This document shows, one piece after another, positions 62,441 to 64,000 of a stretch of DNA of 64,000 nucleotides. Every line of letters begins with the position of its first letter. The first letter of the stretch is position 1. The position numbers were made by a program, and so were the translations under genes. A model generated the notes under the pieces. It was not told where the DNA came from. It made no database searches and saw only the letters and a program-made list of their open reading frames with translations. Source of the stretch: Intestinibacter bartlettii (lineage in GTDB: Bacteria > Bacillota > Clostridia > Peptostreptococcales > Peptostreptococcaceae); the NCBI GenBank assembly GCA_025148965.1, contig CP102273.1:1178001-1242000 (forward strand), written 5' to 3'.

Positions 62441-62547
62441 GTATTGAAATAAGAATATTAAAATTATATAATGATATTTAAGAAAAATTAAAAATTGAAA
62501 TAAAAATAAAATTTAAATAACGTAAAAATATAGATATACCTTTAATT

Positions 62548-63223
<676 letters not shown>

Positions 63224-63261
63224 AGAGATATTAATAATATAATATTGGGAGGTATATATTT

Positions 63262-64000
63262 ATGAGAAAAGCAGCTTTATCGATTCAACATTTACTTGCG
63301 ATGTTTGGAGCAACAGTATTAGTTCCATTATTAACAGGATTTGACCCAGCGGTGGCAATATTCTGTGCAGGTGTAGGAACATTAATATTCCATTTTTGTA
63401 CAGATTGGAAAGTTCCAGTATTTTTAGGTTCAAGTTTTGCATTTATAGGAGTGATAAATCAAGTTTCAGATGCGTTTAACGGAGATTTGGCTTATGCCCA
63501 AGGAGGAATTATCGTAGCAGGACTTTTATATTTAATAATGTCTTTAGTTGTAAAATTTATTGGTGTAGAGAAGGTTAAAAAATATTTCCCACCACAAGTT
63601 ACAGGAGCAATGATAGCAGTTATCGGTTTAAACTTAATTCCTTCAGCATTAGATATGGCATTAACTTACCTACCTATAGCAATAATTACTTTAGCTATAG
63701 CAATTGGAATAAACAAATTTGCAAAAGGAAGTATAAGACAATTTAGTGTGATAATAGCAGTATTTACAGGATTAGCACTAAGTTTTATATTAAAACAAGT
63801 AGATACTACAGCAGCTAGCCAAGCGAGTTGGTTTGCTATACCAAATTTCAGATTACCAAAATTCAGTATAGAAGCAATATTAATGATAGCACCAGTAGTA
63901 CTTGCAACATTTATGGAACATATAGGTGATGTTACTACAAATGGAACAGTTGTCGGAAAAAACTTTATAGAAAATCCAGGACTTAATAGAACATTACTAG
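63262..64000 (+). CDS. pyrP: Uracil permease, NCS2 family (3' end beyond window)
   Basis: The open frame from ATG 63262 runs to the window end without a stop (246 codons seen), so the gene is cut by the edge. The start RKAALSIQHLLAMFGATVLVPLL is the typical UraA/PyrP beginning; FLGSSFAFIGVI and VTGAMIAVIGLNLIPSA follow, with at least six membrane helices visible. It imports uracil with protons. GGGAGG precedes the ATG. It is in the same PyrR-controlled unit as pyrR, so low UMP should raise both genes. Confidence 0.94.
   Translation, partial: MRKAALSIQHLLAMFGATVLVPLLTGFDPAVAIFCAGVGTLIFHFCTDWKVPVFLGSSFAFIGVINQVSDAFNGDLAYAQGGIIVAGLLYLIMSLVVKFIGVEKVKKYFPPQVTGAMIAVIGLNLIPSALDMALTYLPIAIITLAIAIGINKFAKGSIRQFSVIIAVFTGLALSFILKQVDTTAASQASWFAIPNFRLPKFSIEAILMIAPVVLATFMEHIGDVTTNGTVVGKNFIENPGLNRTLL

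Overview
The window is AT-rich, low-GC Firmicute DNA with strong AGGAGG-type ribosome binding sites, frequent ATA/AGA codons and occasional TTG/GTG starts. An Rnf complex, a mreBCD-PBP2-minCDE-rodA cluster, a prp/L27 pair, T-box and PyrR leaders and DUF4846/DUF3786 proteins together point to an anaerobic Clostridia member, most likely Peptostreptococcaceae (related to Clostridioides, Paraclostridium, Romboutsia or Terrisporobacter). The genus is inference. Most of the window is core genome; accessory material is limited.

Layout. 1-2.6 kb: the end of an McrBC restriction system (McrB cut by the window edge) followed by an arginase-fold-like protein. 2.7-7.3 kb: a Bce-type antimicrobial-peptide resistance module (ABC ATPase, permease, response regulator, sensor kinase), with a strong hairpin between the transporter and regulator halves. 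7.3-12.6 kb: small accessory genes, including a degenerate HAD-like protein, an AraC regulator, a ClpP paralogue, a 53-residue membrane protein, a DUF3786 protein and a lipoprotein. 12.7 kb: tRNA-Leu(CAA). 13.1-18.7 kb: polA-coaE-lytic transglycosylase-peptide-binding lipoprotein. 18.8-21.3 kb: unknown membrane protein and lipoprotein plus an IS1595-like transposase. The lipoprotein and transposase lie between 11-bp inverted repeats and may be one mobile unit.

21.3-27.4 kb: copZ with a CsoR-like operator, an M20 peptidase, a secreted EEP-family phosphoesterase, a glyoxalase-like protein, an SH3/NlpC-P60 endopeptidase and a SPOR-domain protein. 27.6-32.7 kb: rnfCDGEAB, the ion-pumping ferredoxin:NAD+ oxidoreductase. 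33.0-43.0 kb: maf-radC-mreBCD-PBP2-minCDE-rodA, the elongation and division-site machinery. 43.5-50.3 kb: radical SAM/DUF2344 pair, rng, L21 leader-rplU-prp-rpmA, obgE and yhbY. 50.4-55.2 kb: a mixed-strand block (rnz, DUF4846 lipoprotein, class V aminotransferase, ECF S component, 28-residue membrane peptide, recX). 55.4-57.2 kb: nadD-yqeK-rsfS. 57.2-59.9 kb: T-box-leuS. 60.1-64.0 kb: polysaccharide deacetylase, lspA, rluD-like gene and the PyrR-attenuated pyrR-uracil permease pair, the permease running off the window.

I did not find a convincing new multi-gene system. The most unusual items are the possible transposon with a lipoprotein passenger, a roughly 110-residue charged insertion just after the KSG motif of PBP2, a hairpin that captures the ribosome binding site of the SPOR gene, an HAD-like protein lacking its nucleophile, two small membrane proteins, and several unexplained perfect inverted repeats in intergenic regions.
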